Part shown: positions 1-8,263 of the stretch, in pieces
Position numbering within the stretch: position 1 is the stretch's first letter
How the letters are laid out: the number at the start of each line of letters is the position of its first letter
Source of the DNA: Chlorobiaceae bacterium
GTDB lineage: Bacteria; Bacteroidota; Chlorobiia; Chlorobiales; Chlorobiaceae
Direction of reading: 5' to 3'
DNA: 55,289 bases
Assembly (NCBI GenBank): GCA_016931495.1
Contig: JAFGER010000072.1
Location: 1-55,289, forward strand
The notes under the pieces: model-generated
Databases searched by the model: none
What the model saw: only the letters and a program-made list of their open reading frames with translations
Told to the model about the DNA's origin: nothing
Program-made: the position numbers and the translations under genes

Positions 1-40
1 GTACTGCTTTATTGCGGGAGAGTAGGTCGTCGCCGAGTTT
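1..40 (+). rRNA. rrf: 5S ribosomal RNA, 3' end (partial)
   Basis: The window opens inside the 3' part of a 5S rRNA. GCGGGAGAGTAGGTCGTCGC matches the helix IV / loop D to helix I region typical of bacterial 5S rRNA. It is followed within 12 bases by a strong terminator, as expected at the end of an rRNA operon. The 5' part and the 16S/23S genes lie outside the window. The exact 3' end is estimated. Confidence 0.8.
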
Positions 41-49
41 TTAACAAAG

Positions 50-82
50 AAAGCCCGTCTCTTCAGACGGGCTTTCTGCGTT
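50..82 (+). terminator. Rho-independent terminator of the rRNA operon
   Basis: An 11-bp perfect stem AAAGCCCGTCT / AGACGGGCTTT encloses a CTTC tetraloop and runs into a T-rich tail. It lies immediately after the 5S rRNA end and fits termination of the rrn transcript. Confidence 0.9.
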
Positions 83-271
83 TACTCGCCTTCGTATCTG
101 CCCCCATCTCCCTCGCACCACCTCACAACTCGACTGGCACATTGGCGCCGCGGACGTGCCCCCAACCCCCTTGATCTTACGGTGAACTTCGGCTTCATTT
201 CTGTTGTTCATTTTAGTTCACGCATGTCTGTAAGAATGCCTGTGACTAACCCGCAAAGATGGAGGTGAACC

Positions 272-1411
272 ATGACGAATTCGTTTACAGGTATTCCGGG
301 AGAGCTTCTCAAACCTCATGCCTCTCCCTGCCTTTCGATCTTCATGCCGACCAACCGAACCTTTCCTGACAATGCGCAGGATCCGGTACGATTCAAAAAT
401 CTTGTTACGAGGGCCGAAGCTGATGGCATCGCTTTTGCCGGCAAGCGGGAGATTGCTCCCCTGATCGATCGATTGCGCCTTGTGCAGGATGACGCCTCGT
501 TCTGGAGGCATACACTTGACGGGCTGGCGGTATTCGTCTCGCCCGATTATTTCAGGATATTCCGCCTTCAGGAGCCGGTGATCGAGTTGGCCCGCGTTGC
601 CGATGCTTTTTATGTCAGACCGCTGATCAGGATTTATCAGAACGTTGAGCGTTTCCAGGTGCTTGCCCTGACGAGAACAGAAGTGAAGCTCTATGAAGGA
701 ACCCGTGATCGACTTGATGAAGTCGATCTGGCTGTGGAGGTTCCGAAAACGATGACCGAGGCGCTTGGTGCCGAGATGACGCCTCCGCATGTGACCGTTG
801 CTTCGTATGGCGGTACCGGTGCGGCCATGCGCCACGGGCACTCGTCAAGAAAGGACGAAGAGGAGCTGGATAACGAGCGCTTTTTCCGCGCAGTCGATCA
901 GGGCATTGCTGAATTCCACTCCAAGCCTTCGGGCTTGCCACTTGTTCTTGCTGCTCTTGCCGAGCATCAGAGCCTGTTCCGATCTGTCAGCCGCAATCCG
1001 CATCTGCTCGAAGCCGGTATCGAGACCGATCCGGGGCCACTTGATTCCGATGCGATGCGCAAGAAGGCCTGGAGCGTGATGGAGCCTTACCGGGAACGGA
1101 AGATCGATCAGATGATCGCCCGGTTCAGAGAGGCCGGGGGTCTGGGATCGGATAATCCGTACGAGATTGCCAAAGCGGCTGTTGCGGGGAACGTATCGCT
1201 TCTGCTGCTCGATGGCAGAAAATTCTGGCCCGGCCAGATCGATCCGGTTTCCGGCGAACTTTTGCTCGACGAGGCGGCCCTGGCTTCGGGGCGGGATGTG
1301 CTTGAAGATATGGGACTTGCAGCACTTGCCAGGGGCGGCGAGGTTGTTGTGCTGCTTCCGGAGCGGATGCCAAGCGAATCAGGAGCCGCGGCCATTTTCA
1401 GGCATGCGTGA
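272..1411 (+). CDS. baeRF-like protein (bacterial archaeo-eukaryotic release factor-like family)
   Basis: A 379-residue soluble protein. The N-terminal block (SIFMPTNRT near residue 24) and the overall layout resemble the baeRF families, bacterial relatives of the eRF1/Pelota ribosome-rescue fold. The C-terminal ~100 residues (AVAGNVSLLLLDG followed by a VVLLPERMP strand near the end) look like the Pelota/eL30-like domain with its low-complexity linker. No GGQ tripeptide is visible, so peptidyl-tRNA hydrolysis is not supported. The start is set by a perfect Shine-Dalgarno GGAGGTGA at 261-268. It is a single gene directly after an rRNA operon. A role in translation or stress is inference from the family; the family assignment itself is from memory of motifs. 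Confidence 0.6.
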   Translation: MTNSFTGIPGELLKPHASPCLSIFMPTNRTFPDNAQDPVRFKNLVTRAEADGIAFAGKREIAPLIDRLRLVQDDASFWRHTLDGLAVFVSPDYFRIFRLQEPVIELARVADAFYVRPLIRIYQNVERFQVLALTRTEVKLYEGTRDRLDEVDLAVEVPKTMTEALGAEMTPPHVTVASYGGTGAAMRHGHSSRKDEEELDNERFFRAVDQGIAEFHSKPSGLPLVLAALAEHQSLFRSVSRNPHLLEAGIETDPGPLDSDAMRKKAWSVMEPYRERKIDQMIARFREAGGLGSDNPYEIAKAAVAGNVSLLLLDGRKFWPGQIDPVSGELLLDEAALASGRDVLEDMGLAALARGGEVVVLLPERMPSESGAAAIFRHA

Positions 1412-1556
1412 TCTTCTTCCAGCCACAGATTGCTGAATGTCCGGGGATGCAGGGGCGGAACATTCCGGTTTCCGCCCTTAACCTTTATATTGGCGGATAA
1501 ACGATGCGTGTTGCGCATCCGGGATTCATAACCTGATCGTGCGTTTTTTCCGCTGA

Positions 1557-3548
1557 ATGGAAGCAACCAGAGAAATATACTGGAATATCGGTCACGGGAC
1601 GGTTGCTCTCATGTATCTGCTTGCGCTGGCGGCTGTTGCCGTGATGGTGCGCGGGTTCGGGGAGCGGCGTTCGCTCTGGCTGAAAGGCAGGCCGCTGGAT
1701 CGCTTCGATCGCCCGTCTCAACGACTGATGCGCTTTGCCGCAGATACCTTCAGCCAGCGCAAGGTGCTGAAGGAGAGGCAGGGCGGTCTGCCTCACGCCA
1801 TCCTGTTCTGGGGATTCCTGCTGCTCTTCATCGGCACTGTGCTGGTGATGCTACAGGCCGACCTGCTCACTCCGCTGTTCAACTTCAGCCTGCTCTCCGG
1901 TGATTTCTACCGTCTCTATGCACTCGCGCTCGACCTTGCCGGACTTGCCGCCATGCTGGGGCTTGCGGCGCTGGCCGTGCGGCGTTTCATCATCCGGCCT
2001 CCGGGGCTTGAGACTGCCACTGCCGATACGCTCATTCACTTGCTGCTGTTCGCGATTCTTTTCACCGGTTTTCTGATTGAAGGGTGCCGGATGGCCGTCA
2101 CCGAGCTGCGCGACAATCCGGCGCTGGCCGCATGGTCGCCGGTCGGCGCGCTGTTCGCCCGCCTGTTCACCTGCATGGATGACGCGACGGCTCGTGGCGT
2201 GCACAAGGGTTTGTGGCTGCTTCACCTGCTCATGAGCCTCATTTTTCTCGCCGTCATTCCCCGTACGAAGCTTCGTCATCTGGCCACCACGAGCGGGAAC
2301 AGCCTGTTCGAGCCGCGTGAGCCGAAAGGTACGCTCATGCCGGTCGATCTGGAAGACGAGAGCATCGAACGGTTCGGTGCATCGGCGGTCGGTGATTTTA
2401 CCTGGAAAGACCTGTTCGACACTGACGCCTGCGTGCACTGCGGACGCTGCCAGCAGCGCTGCCCGGCCTACCTGACCGGCAAGCCGCTGTCGCCAATGAA
2501 GCTGATCGCGGACATCGGCGAGCTGGCCGCGACGGAGCATTGCAACGGGCTGATTGAAAAAGTATCGCGCGACGCGATCTGGTCGTGCACCACCTGCCGC
2601 GCTTGCGAAGAGATTTGCCCGGCCAGCATCGAGCACATCGGCAAGATGATTGAAATGCGCCGCAGCCTTGCACTTATGCAGGGCGAGTTTCCCGGCGACG
2701 AGACGAGGCGGGCCTGCGAGGCGATCGAGGTCAACGGCAATCCGTTCGGACTCTCCGGCGTTTCACGCGGCGACTGGGCCAAAGGGCTGCCGGTCAGCAT
2801 CATCAAAGGGAAGTGCGAGGCGGATATTCTCTACTTCACCGGCTGCTACGCGTCGTACGATCCGCGCAACCGCAAGGTCGCCGAGAGCTTCGTGCGCATC
2901 TGCGAGGCGGCGGGGGTGAGCGTGGGCATTCTCGGCGGCGCGGAGCGCTGCTGCGGCGAGCCGGTGCGGAAGCTCGGCAACGAGTATCTCTACCGGATGG
3001 TGGCTGAAAGCAACATCGATGCCATCCGCGCTTCGGGAGCGCGGCGCATCGTGACGGCCTGCCCGCACTGCTTCAACACGCTCGCGCGTGATTATCGTGA
3101 GCTTGGCCTCGATCTGCCCGTCGAACACCATTCGACCTTCATCGCGGCTCTGATCGAAAAAGGGCGGCTCAAACTGAAGCCGGAACGCTTTTCGGCAACC
3201 TTGCACGACTCGTGCTCTCTTGCCCGTTACCGGGATTTGACCGACGAGCCGAGGGCGGTTTTGCGGGCTGCCGGGGGTGCGCTGACGGAGATGGAGGCCA
3301 GCGGCAAGAACGGGTTCTGCTGCGGCGCGGGCGGCGGACGCATCCTCGCCGAGGAGCGGCTGGGTACGCCGATAGCCGATGAACGGCTGCGGCAGGCCAG
3401 GAAGAGTGGCGCGGCAACGCTGGTCTCGGCCTGCCCGTTCTGCCTGAGCATGTTCGAAGATGGCCTGAAGCGCTCGAACCTGCGCAACTCCATCGAGGTT
3501 TGTGACCTGGCGGAGATCGTCGCTTCCCGGATCGATCCGAAAAAGTGA
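1557..3548 (+). CDS. Membrane FeS oxidoreductase with NarI-like cytochrome b domain (HdrD-like; candidate ETF:menaquinone oxidoreductase)
   Basis: A 663-residue fusion protein. The N-terminal ~240 residues carry about five or six hydrophobic segments, as in NarI/DsrM-type cytochrome b domains. Two 4Fe-4S motifs follow, CVHCGRCQQRCP (Cys292 onward) and CTTCRACEEICP (Cys344 onward). Two cysteine-rich CCG domains follow (ERCCGEP with ACPHC, then FCCGAGGGR with ACPFC), which in HdrB/HdrD and related enzymes bind noncubane clusters. This architecture matches the membrane FeS proteins that pass electrons between EtfAB and the quinone pool (EMO/EtfABX-like). EtfB and EtfA are encoded 1.2 kb downstream on the same strand. 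No clear Shine-Dalgarno precedes the ATG. The physiological electron donor is unknown. Confidence 0.8.
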   Translation: MEATREIYWNIGHGTVALMYLLALAAVAVMVRGFGERRSLWLKGRPLDRFDRPSQRLMRFAADTFSQRKVLKERQGGLPHAILFWGFLLLFIGTVLVMLQADLLTPLFNFSLLSGDFYRLYALALDLAGLAAMLGLAALAVRRFIIRPPGLETATADTLIHLLLFAILFTGFLIEGCRMAVTELRDNPALAAWSPVGALFARLFTCMDDATARGVHKGLWLLHLLMSLIFLAVIPRTKLRHLATTSGNSLFEPREPKGTLMPVDLEDESIERFGASAVGDFTWKDLFDTDACVHCGRCQQRCPAYLTGKPLSPMKLIADIGELAATEHCNGLIEKVSRDAIWSCTTCRACEEICPASIEHIGKMIEMRRSLALMQGEFPGDETRRACEAIEVNGNPFGLSGVSRGDWAKGLPVSIIKGKCEADILYFTGCYASYDPRNRKVAESFVRICEAAGVSVGILGGAERCCGEPVRKLGNEYLYRMVAESNIDAIRASGARRIVTACPHCFNTLARDYRELGLDLPVEHHSTFIAALIEKGRLKLKPERFSATLHDSCSLARYRDLTDEPRAVLRAAGGALTEMEASGKNGFCCGAGGGRILAEERLGTPIADERLRQARKSGAATLVSACPFCLSMFEDGLKRSNLRNSIEVCDLAEIVASRIDPKK

Positions 3549-3586
3549 GGCGCAAGGCATTTTTTTCAACCTTCAATGATGACCGG

Positions 3587-4753
3587 ATGATTACTCGCAC
3601 CGAAATCGACGAGCGCATCAGGCGGCTGCAAGCGCGCCTTGCCGAAAGCGCCATGCAGGCCGCGCTGCTCCTGATGCCGTCGGACATTTTCTATTTTACC
3701 GGCACCCGCCAGAACTCGGCGCTCTGGATTCCCGCGAACGGTGAGCCTGTGCTGCTGGTGCGCAAAAGCCTTGAACGCGCCCGGGCCGAAGGGCTGATCG
3801 GCGACATCCGCCCCTTTCCGTCGAGCAGGGAGCTTTCCGCGCTTCTCGGCAGCGAAGGGGACGCGGTCGGCATGACCTTCGACGCCGTGCCGGTGCAGCA
3901 GCACGCGTGGTACTCGAAGGTGCTGCCTGGCCGCCGCTTGGCCGATTGCTCCATGATCGTGCGCGAGTTGCGCTCGGTCAAGTCGCCCGCCGAGATCGGG
4001 CTGATTCGCCGGAGCGCGGAGAAGCTCATTTCGGTCTTCCGGGAGGTTCCGGCTTTTCTGAAAGCGGGGATGCGCGAGCTTGACCTGGCCGCCGAAATGG
4101 AGTACCGGTTGCGCCGCATCGGGCACGAAGGTTTCGTGTGGATGCGGGCCTTCAATCAGGAGCTGTTCGGCGGCATGGCGGTGTCGGGCGGAGCGGCGAG
4201 CTACGGATTTTTCGACGGCGCCGTCACGGGCAAAGGGCTCTCAAGCGCCGCGCCGCAGGGGGCGTCGCTTGAGGTGATCCGGGAGAACGAGCCGGTGCTG
4301 CTCGACTTTGTCGGCGTGTTCGACGGCTATCTGGTCGATATGACCCGCATGTTCGTGATCGGCTCGCTCGACGCGGAGTTGCGCCGGGCATTCGGGGTTT
4401 CGCTCGAAATCCAGGAGGCGGTGCGCAAGGCGATGGTTCCGGGAGCCATCTGCGAGGAGATTTACCGCCATGCGGCGGCGATGGCCGAAGATGCCGGGCT
4501 TGGCGGCAACTTCATGGGAATGCCGGGCGAACAGTCGCGCTTCGTCGGCCACGGCGTTGGCCTCGAACTCGACGAGCTGCCAGTTCTCGCACAAGGCTTC
4601 GCCATGCCGCTGCAGGCGGAGCAGGTGGTGGCCGTCGAGCCGAAATTCGTCATTCCCGGCAAAGGCGCGATCGGCATCGAGAACACCTTCGCGGTCACCG
4701 AAGCGGGTGGCGAACGGCTGACCAGGTTATCCGACGAGATTGTCGAGCTGTAA
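3587..4753 (+). CDS. M24 family metallopeptidase (Xaa-Pro aminopeptidase-like)
   Basis: A creatinase/aminopeptidase P-type protein with the two-domain layout of the family: an N-terminal creatinase-like domain and a C-terminal pita-bread domain. All five metal ligands are present: Asp240 and Asp251 (LLDF and VDMTR, spacing 11), His322 (GHGVGLE), Glu351 (AVEPKF) and Glu365 (GIENTF). It should bind two divalent metals and cleave an Xaa-Pro bond, but M24 substrates vary. The ATG at 3587 is preferred. A GTG at 3545 overlapping the preceding stop codon would add 14 unconserved-looking residues. It sits between the FeS oxidoreductase and etfB, on the same strand and almost without gaps. Nothing in the sequence links it to electron transfer. 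Confidence 0.8.
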   Translation: MITRTEIDERIRRLQARLAESAMQAALLLMPSDIFYFTGTRQNSALWIPANGEPVLLVRKSLERARAEGLIGDIRPFPSSRELSALLGSEGDAVGMTFDAVPVQQHAWYSKVLPGRRLADCSMIVRELRSVKSPAEIGLIRRSAEKLISVFREVPAFLKAGMRELDLAAEMEYRLRRIGHEGFVWMRAFNQELFGGMAVSGGAASYGFFDGAVTGKGLSSAAPQGASLEVIRENEPVLLDFVGVFDGYLVDMTRMFVIGSLDAELRRAFGVSLEIQEAVRKAMVPGAICEEIYRHAAAMAEDAGLGGNFMGMPGEQSRFVGHGVGLELDELPVLAQGFAMPLQAEQVVAVEPKFVIPGKGAIGIENTFAVTEAGGERLTRLSDEIVEL

Positions 4754-4779
4754 GTTCAGGAAATTGGTATGAGGTGATT

Positions 4780-5571
4780 ATGAACATACTTGTCTGTATC
4801 AAACAGGTGCCCGACATGGAGGGGCATTTCGTGCCCAACGCGGCTGGAAGCTGGTTCGACGAGGCCGGGCTGGCGTGGCGGATGAACGAGTACGACGCCT
4901 TCGCGGTCGAAGAGGCCGTTCGGCTGAAGGAGCGACTCGGCGGCGCGGCGCGGGTGACGGCGCTCTCCATCGGCCCGGCGCGGGTGGTCGAATCGATCCG
5001 CAAGGCGCTCGCGATGGGTTGTGACGAGGGCGTGCACATCGACGACGACGAAGCGCCGGAGCGCGATCCGTGGCAGATCGCCTCGATGATCGCCGGATTT
5101 GCCGCCGGGCGCGGCTTCGAGCTGGTGTTTGCCGGGATGCAGTCCGAAGATCGCGGCTCCGCGCAGGTGGGCGTGCTGGTGGCCGAACGGCTCGGCCTCG
5201 TCTGCGCGACCGGCATCACGGCCTTCGAGTGGCGGGATGAGGCGATGATCGTCGAGCGCGAACTCGAAGGCGGGCGAAGGTGCAGGCTCCGGCTGAAAGC
5301 TCCGGCGCTTCTGACCTGCCAGCAGGGCCTCAACACGCCGCGCTATCCCACTTTGCCGAACATCATGAAATCGAAACGCGCCGCACTCGCCGTCCTCTCG
5401 CCGGAATCGGTCGGTCTCGAATCGCCGAAAGTGTCGTCCGGAAATTTCCGTCCGCACGAACCCAACGCGGCGGGCGTGATTCTTGAAGGCAATGTCGAAA
5501 CGCTTGCCGCGCAGGTGCTGGAGATTCTCAAAAACAGAACCGCCGTGCTCGGCAAGGGAGGCGCGCGATGA
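4780..5571 (+). CDS. etfB: Electron transfer flavoprotein, beta subunit
   Basis: A 263-residue EtfB, beginning MNILVCIKQVPD as is typical of the family. The central AGMQSEDRGSAQVG block is the AMP/FAD-binding adenine loop region. The ATG at 4780 is chosen because TGAGGTGAT at 4770-4778 is an excellent Shine-Dalgarno at correct spacing. A GTG six bases upstream falls inside that site. The stop codon overlaps the etfA start (ATGA), so the subunits are probably translationally coupled. It forms a soluble heterodimer with EtfA that carries electrons from flavin dehydrogenases. The likely acceptor is the membrane FeS protein encoded upstream. Confidence 0.93.
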   Translation: MNILVCIKQVPDMEGHFVPNAAGSWFDEAGLAWRMNEYDAFAVEEAVRLKERLGGAARVTALSIGPARVVESIRKALAMGCDEGVHIDDDEAPERDPWQIASMIAGFAAGRGFELVFAGMQSEDRGSAQVGVLVAERLGLVCATGITAFEWRDEAMIVERELEGGRRCRLRLKAPALLTCQQGLNTPRYPTLPNIMKSKRAALAVLSPESVGLESPKVSSGNFRPHEPNAAGVILEGNVETLAAQVLEILKNRTAVLGKGGAR

Positions 5572-6476
5572 AGCTGCTGCTTGTTGGTGAAATTCGCGAC
5601 GGTCGCGTCACCGCTGAAAGTGCCGAGCTGTTCGGCTTTGCCGCCCGCCTCGGCGTGGAGGCGTCGATGGTGCTGGTCGGCGACGCGGGCGATCTTCCTG
5701 TGTTCGACGGTCGTCTTTATCGTGGGGACGCCGGACATGAATTCGACATGACCTATAACAAACACATCGTGCTGGCTGCCGTCGAGCGGGAGCAGCCCGA
5801 TGCCGTGGTGTTTCTTCACTCATCGTTCGGTTGGGAACTCGCGCCGCGCGTGGCGTTTGCGATGCAGTCGGCGCAGCTCTCCGGCGTTGTCGGGCTGGAC
5901 GATGGCGGCTACGTCGTCGAGAGCTGCAACGGCAAAATGCGCCGAACCGTCAGGCCGCTGACCGGCCGCGCCGTGCTGACGATCCAGCCTGGCGCGTTCG
6001 CCGCCTCGCCGATGGCGGGCACGCCGGAAGTAGTCGCCATCGACGCAGAGCCGGACGCCGCCGTCGAGTTTCTCGGCTGCATCCAGCCGGAGCGTGGCGT
6101 CGATCTTTCCCGCACCAGCGTGATCGTCAGCGCCGGGCGCGGCGTTGGCAGCGCCGACCGGGTCGAGCTGGCGCGGGCGCTCGCCGATGCGCTTGGCGGC
6201 GAGGTCGGAGCGAGCCGTCCGGTGGTTGATGCCGGATGGCTCGAACGGGCGCGGCAGGTCGGGTCGAGCGGGCAGAACGTTTCGCCCGCGCTCTACGTGG
6301 CGTGCGGCATTTCGGGCGCGATCCAGCATCTTGCGGGGATGAAAGGCTCCGGCTTCGTGATCGCCGTCAACACCGACCGCGACGCGCCCATCGCCAGCGT
6401 GGCCGATGTGCTCGTCGTCGCCGACGTGGCGGAGTTCCTGCCCGCGCTGACGGCGGCGATTCAGGCGCGGACGTGA
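5568..6476 (+). CDS. etfA: Electron transfer flavoprotein, alpha subunit
   Basis: A 302-residue EtfA. The C-terminal FAD-binding domain (about residues 180-300) shows GRGVGS, GASRPVVDAGW, QVGSSG and the diagnostic CGISGAIQHLAGMK segment. The N-terminal nucleotide-binding-like domain is shorter and more diverged. It overlaps etfB by four bases. It holds the redox-active FAD of the ETF heterodimer. No acyl-CoA dehydrogenase or other recognisable electron donor is encoded in this window, so the pathway it serves cannot be read from context. Confidence 0.93.
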   Translation: MKLLLVGEIRDGRVTAESAELFGFAARLGVEASMVLVGDAGDLPVFDGRLYRGDAGHEFDMTYNKHIVLAAVEREQPDAVVFLHSSFGWELAPRVAFAMQSAQLSGVVGLDDGGYVVESCNGKMRRTVRPLTGRAVLTIQPGAFAASPMAGTPEVVAIDAEPDAAVEFLGCIQPERGVDLSRTSVIVSAGRGVGSADRVELARALADALGGEVGASRPVVDAGWLERARQVGSSGQNVSPALYVACGISGAIQHLAGMKGSGFVIAVNTDRDAPIASVADVLVVADVAEFLPALTAAIQART

Positions 6477-6516
6477 ACGTGGCGCGGCAATTTTTTCAAC
6501 GACAACGAAAACGCGG

Positions 6517-6930
6517 ATGAATCAGCAAGCTTACGCTTTCACGATGGAAATGGAGGTGCGCGACTACGAGTGCGACATGCAGGGCATCGTCAACAACAGC
6601 GTTTACCAGAACTACCTCGAACACGCGCGGCACGTCTGGCTCAAAACGGTCGGGATCGATTTCAGGGAGTTCACTGAACGCGGCATCAACCTCGTGGTCG
6701 TCCGCGCCGAACTCGATTACAAGTCCCCGCTGCAAAGCGGCGACCGTTTCGCTGTCGGCCTGAACATGGTTCGCGAGTCGCCGTTGAGGTTCGCCTTTTA
6801 TCAGGACATCCTGCGCCTGCCGGAGATGAAGCCCGCCATCAAAGCCAAAATCACCGGCACCGCGCTCAACGGCCGTGGCCGCCCGGAGATTCCGGCGGAA
6901 CTCGAAGCGCTGATGCAGGCGCGGGCGTGA
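6517..6930 (+). CDS. Acyl-CoA thioesterase, 4HBT/YbgC-like hotdog family
   Basis: A 137-residue single hotdog domain. The N-terminal YECDMQGIVNNSVYQNYLE segment corresponds to the YbgC/FadM signature, with Asp in the CDMQG position as the catalytic residue. It should hydrolyse an acyl-CoA or acyl-ACP thioester in the cytoplasm; chain length is not predictable. It lies 40 bp after etfA on the same strand and is probably co-transcribed, which hints that the Etf locus handles a CoA thioester. Its stop is only a few bases from the 3' end of the convergent Fic gene. Confidence 0.8.
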   Translation: MNQQAYAFTMEMEVRDYECDMQGIVNNSVYQNYLEHARHVWLKTVGIDFREFTERGINLVVVRAELDYKSPLQSGDRFAVGLNMVRESPLRFAFYQDILRLPEMKPAIKAKITGTALNGRGRPEIPAELEALMQARA

Positions 6931-6934
6931 GCCG

Positions 6935-8095
6935 TCACGAATCGAAGCCGCGAAGATTCAGCGAGTAACGATTGTCAGCATCGACGGACAGAAGCTTCAG
7001 ACCGAGCAGATTTTTCAGATCACGCCGCGCGGTCATCTCCGAGACTTTGCGATAGAGCATCGAGTAGGGCAAGCTTTTCTGAAGCTCGTGCAGCGTGAAC
7101 GGCTTGCCCGATGTATCATCGAGAAGCAGCGTAATCAAATCGTTTTGCCGCTTCGAGATAGCTTTGTTGCTGCCGAGCAGGTGAAGGTGCTCTCTCATGA
7201 CCAGCATTCTGATGAGATTCGCGATGCGGGTTTTCATCGTTTGCAACGATTCGATCACGCCGCGCAGGTTGAATTCGAGAAACGGCGTGACCTCCTTCTC
7301 CACCCTGATGGTGTCGGAGAAGGCGCGGTAATAGTCGTCCACATGCCGGAAATAGTAGTTCGAGAGCATTTTCGGCACGTAGCGAATCCCCGCAGACTGG
7401 AGCAGCGATGCCTCGATCAGCCGCGCCACGCGCCCGTTGCCGTCCCAGAAAGGGTGGATCAGTGAGAAGTGGTAGTGGGCCAGCGCCGCCCGGACAAAGA
7501 TGTTTTCGTTAATGATCTCGTCGCTGTTGATCCAGTCGATAAACTCCCGCATGAGCAACTCGACATCCTCGATGATTTTCGGCGGCGTGTAGATACCGCT
7601 ATGCGCTTTGTCGCCAACCTTGACCATGCCGTTTCGGTACGCGCCGGGGATGTTGTCTTCATACGGAAGGCCTTTGGTGATCTGCTTGTGCAGATCGCGG
7701 ATATGATTTTCAGCAAGCATGTTCGACGTGAAGGATAGAGCATAAAAAACATTCTTCATCGAAGACGTTGCTTGATCGAGCAACCGGTACGCGCCGATCA
7801 GGTTGGTAATCTCAAGCCTGTCCTTTGCCGTGTGGCCTGCATCGGGTATTTTCCCCTCGTCGAGTTCTCTGACTTCATTCGCATCGAGGGAGTTGCCTTC
7901 GATGGCGGCGGTTCCGGCGACCGAACTGTACAGAAGTTCCGGATCGATCTGCGATGACCACTTTGGCAAAATCGGCAAATCGTTGATCGTGGCGTTCAGG
8001 ATTGATGCCTCAACGAGCAGCTTCTCGATCCGGGGCTTGTCGTACTGGTCGCAAAAGACGAACTTGCCCGACTTGAAGGTCATGACCTCTTTCAT
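6935..8095 (-). CDS. Fic family protein (class II, self-inhibited AMP-transferase type)
   Basis: A 386-residue Fic protein. The catalytic motif HPFWDGNGR runs from His214 to Arg222, complete for AMPylation. An N-terminal inhibitory helix motif is present: Thr62-x-x-x-Glu66-Gly67 within TAAIEGN, matching [S/T]xxxE[G/N]. The C-terminal ~100 residues look like the winged-helix domain common in this subfamily. It probably transfers AMP from ATP to a Tyr, Ser or Thr of an unknown target and is restrained by its own Glu66. It is a lone gene, convergent with the thioesterase and divergent from the TPR gene, with an AT-rich upstream region. No antitoxin (FicA) gene is adjacent, as expected when the inhibitory motif is built in. 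The first ATG lacks a Shine-Dalgarno; ATG at 8083 is an alternative. Confidence 0.85.
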   Translation of the reverse strand: MKEVMTFKSGKFVFCDQYDKPRIEKLLVEASILNATINDLPILPKWSSQIDPELLYSSVAGTAAIEGNSLDANEVRELDEGKIPDAGHTAKDRLEITNLIGAYRLLDQATSSMKNVFYALSFTSNMLAENHIRDLHKQITKGLPYEDNIPGAYRNGMVKVGDKAHSGIYTPPKIIEDVELLMREFIDWINSDEIINENIFVRAALAHYHFSLIHPFWDGNGRVARLIEASLLQSAGIRYVPKMLSNYYFRHVDDYYRAFSDTIRVEKEVTPFLEFNLRGVIESLQTMKTRIANLIRMLVMREHLHLLGSNKAISKRQNDLITLLLDDTSGKPFTLHELQKSLPYSMLYRKVSEMTARRDLKNLLGLKLLSVDADNRYSLNLRGFDS

Positions 8096-8173
8096 GTGAT
8101 CGAAAATGTTAGTGATTTTGTTACACTCAACACTATGTAGTATAAACTATTAGAGGTATCGTGCCGTTCATTT

Positions 8174-8216
8174 TTGTTAAAGTTTTTTACAAGATTTGTT
8201 AAAGATTTCTGCAAGA
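8174..8216. repeat. Two tandem 21-bp imperfect direct repeats
   Basis: Two copies beginning TTGTTAAAG and ending CAAGA lie 22 bp apart (8174-8194 and 8196-8216), differing at a few positions. They sit in the AT-rich gap between the divergent fic and TPR genes. Spacing of two helical turns would suit a dimeric regulator, but that is inference. Confidence 0.5.
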
Positions 8217-8263
8217 ATCATTGAAGAAAGCGTGAATCTTTTTTTCACTTCTGTTATCTGCTT

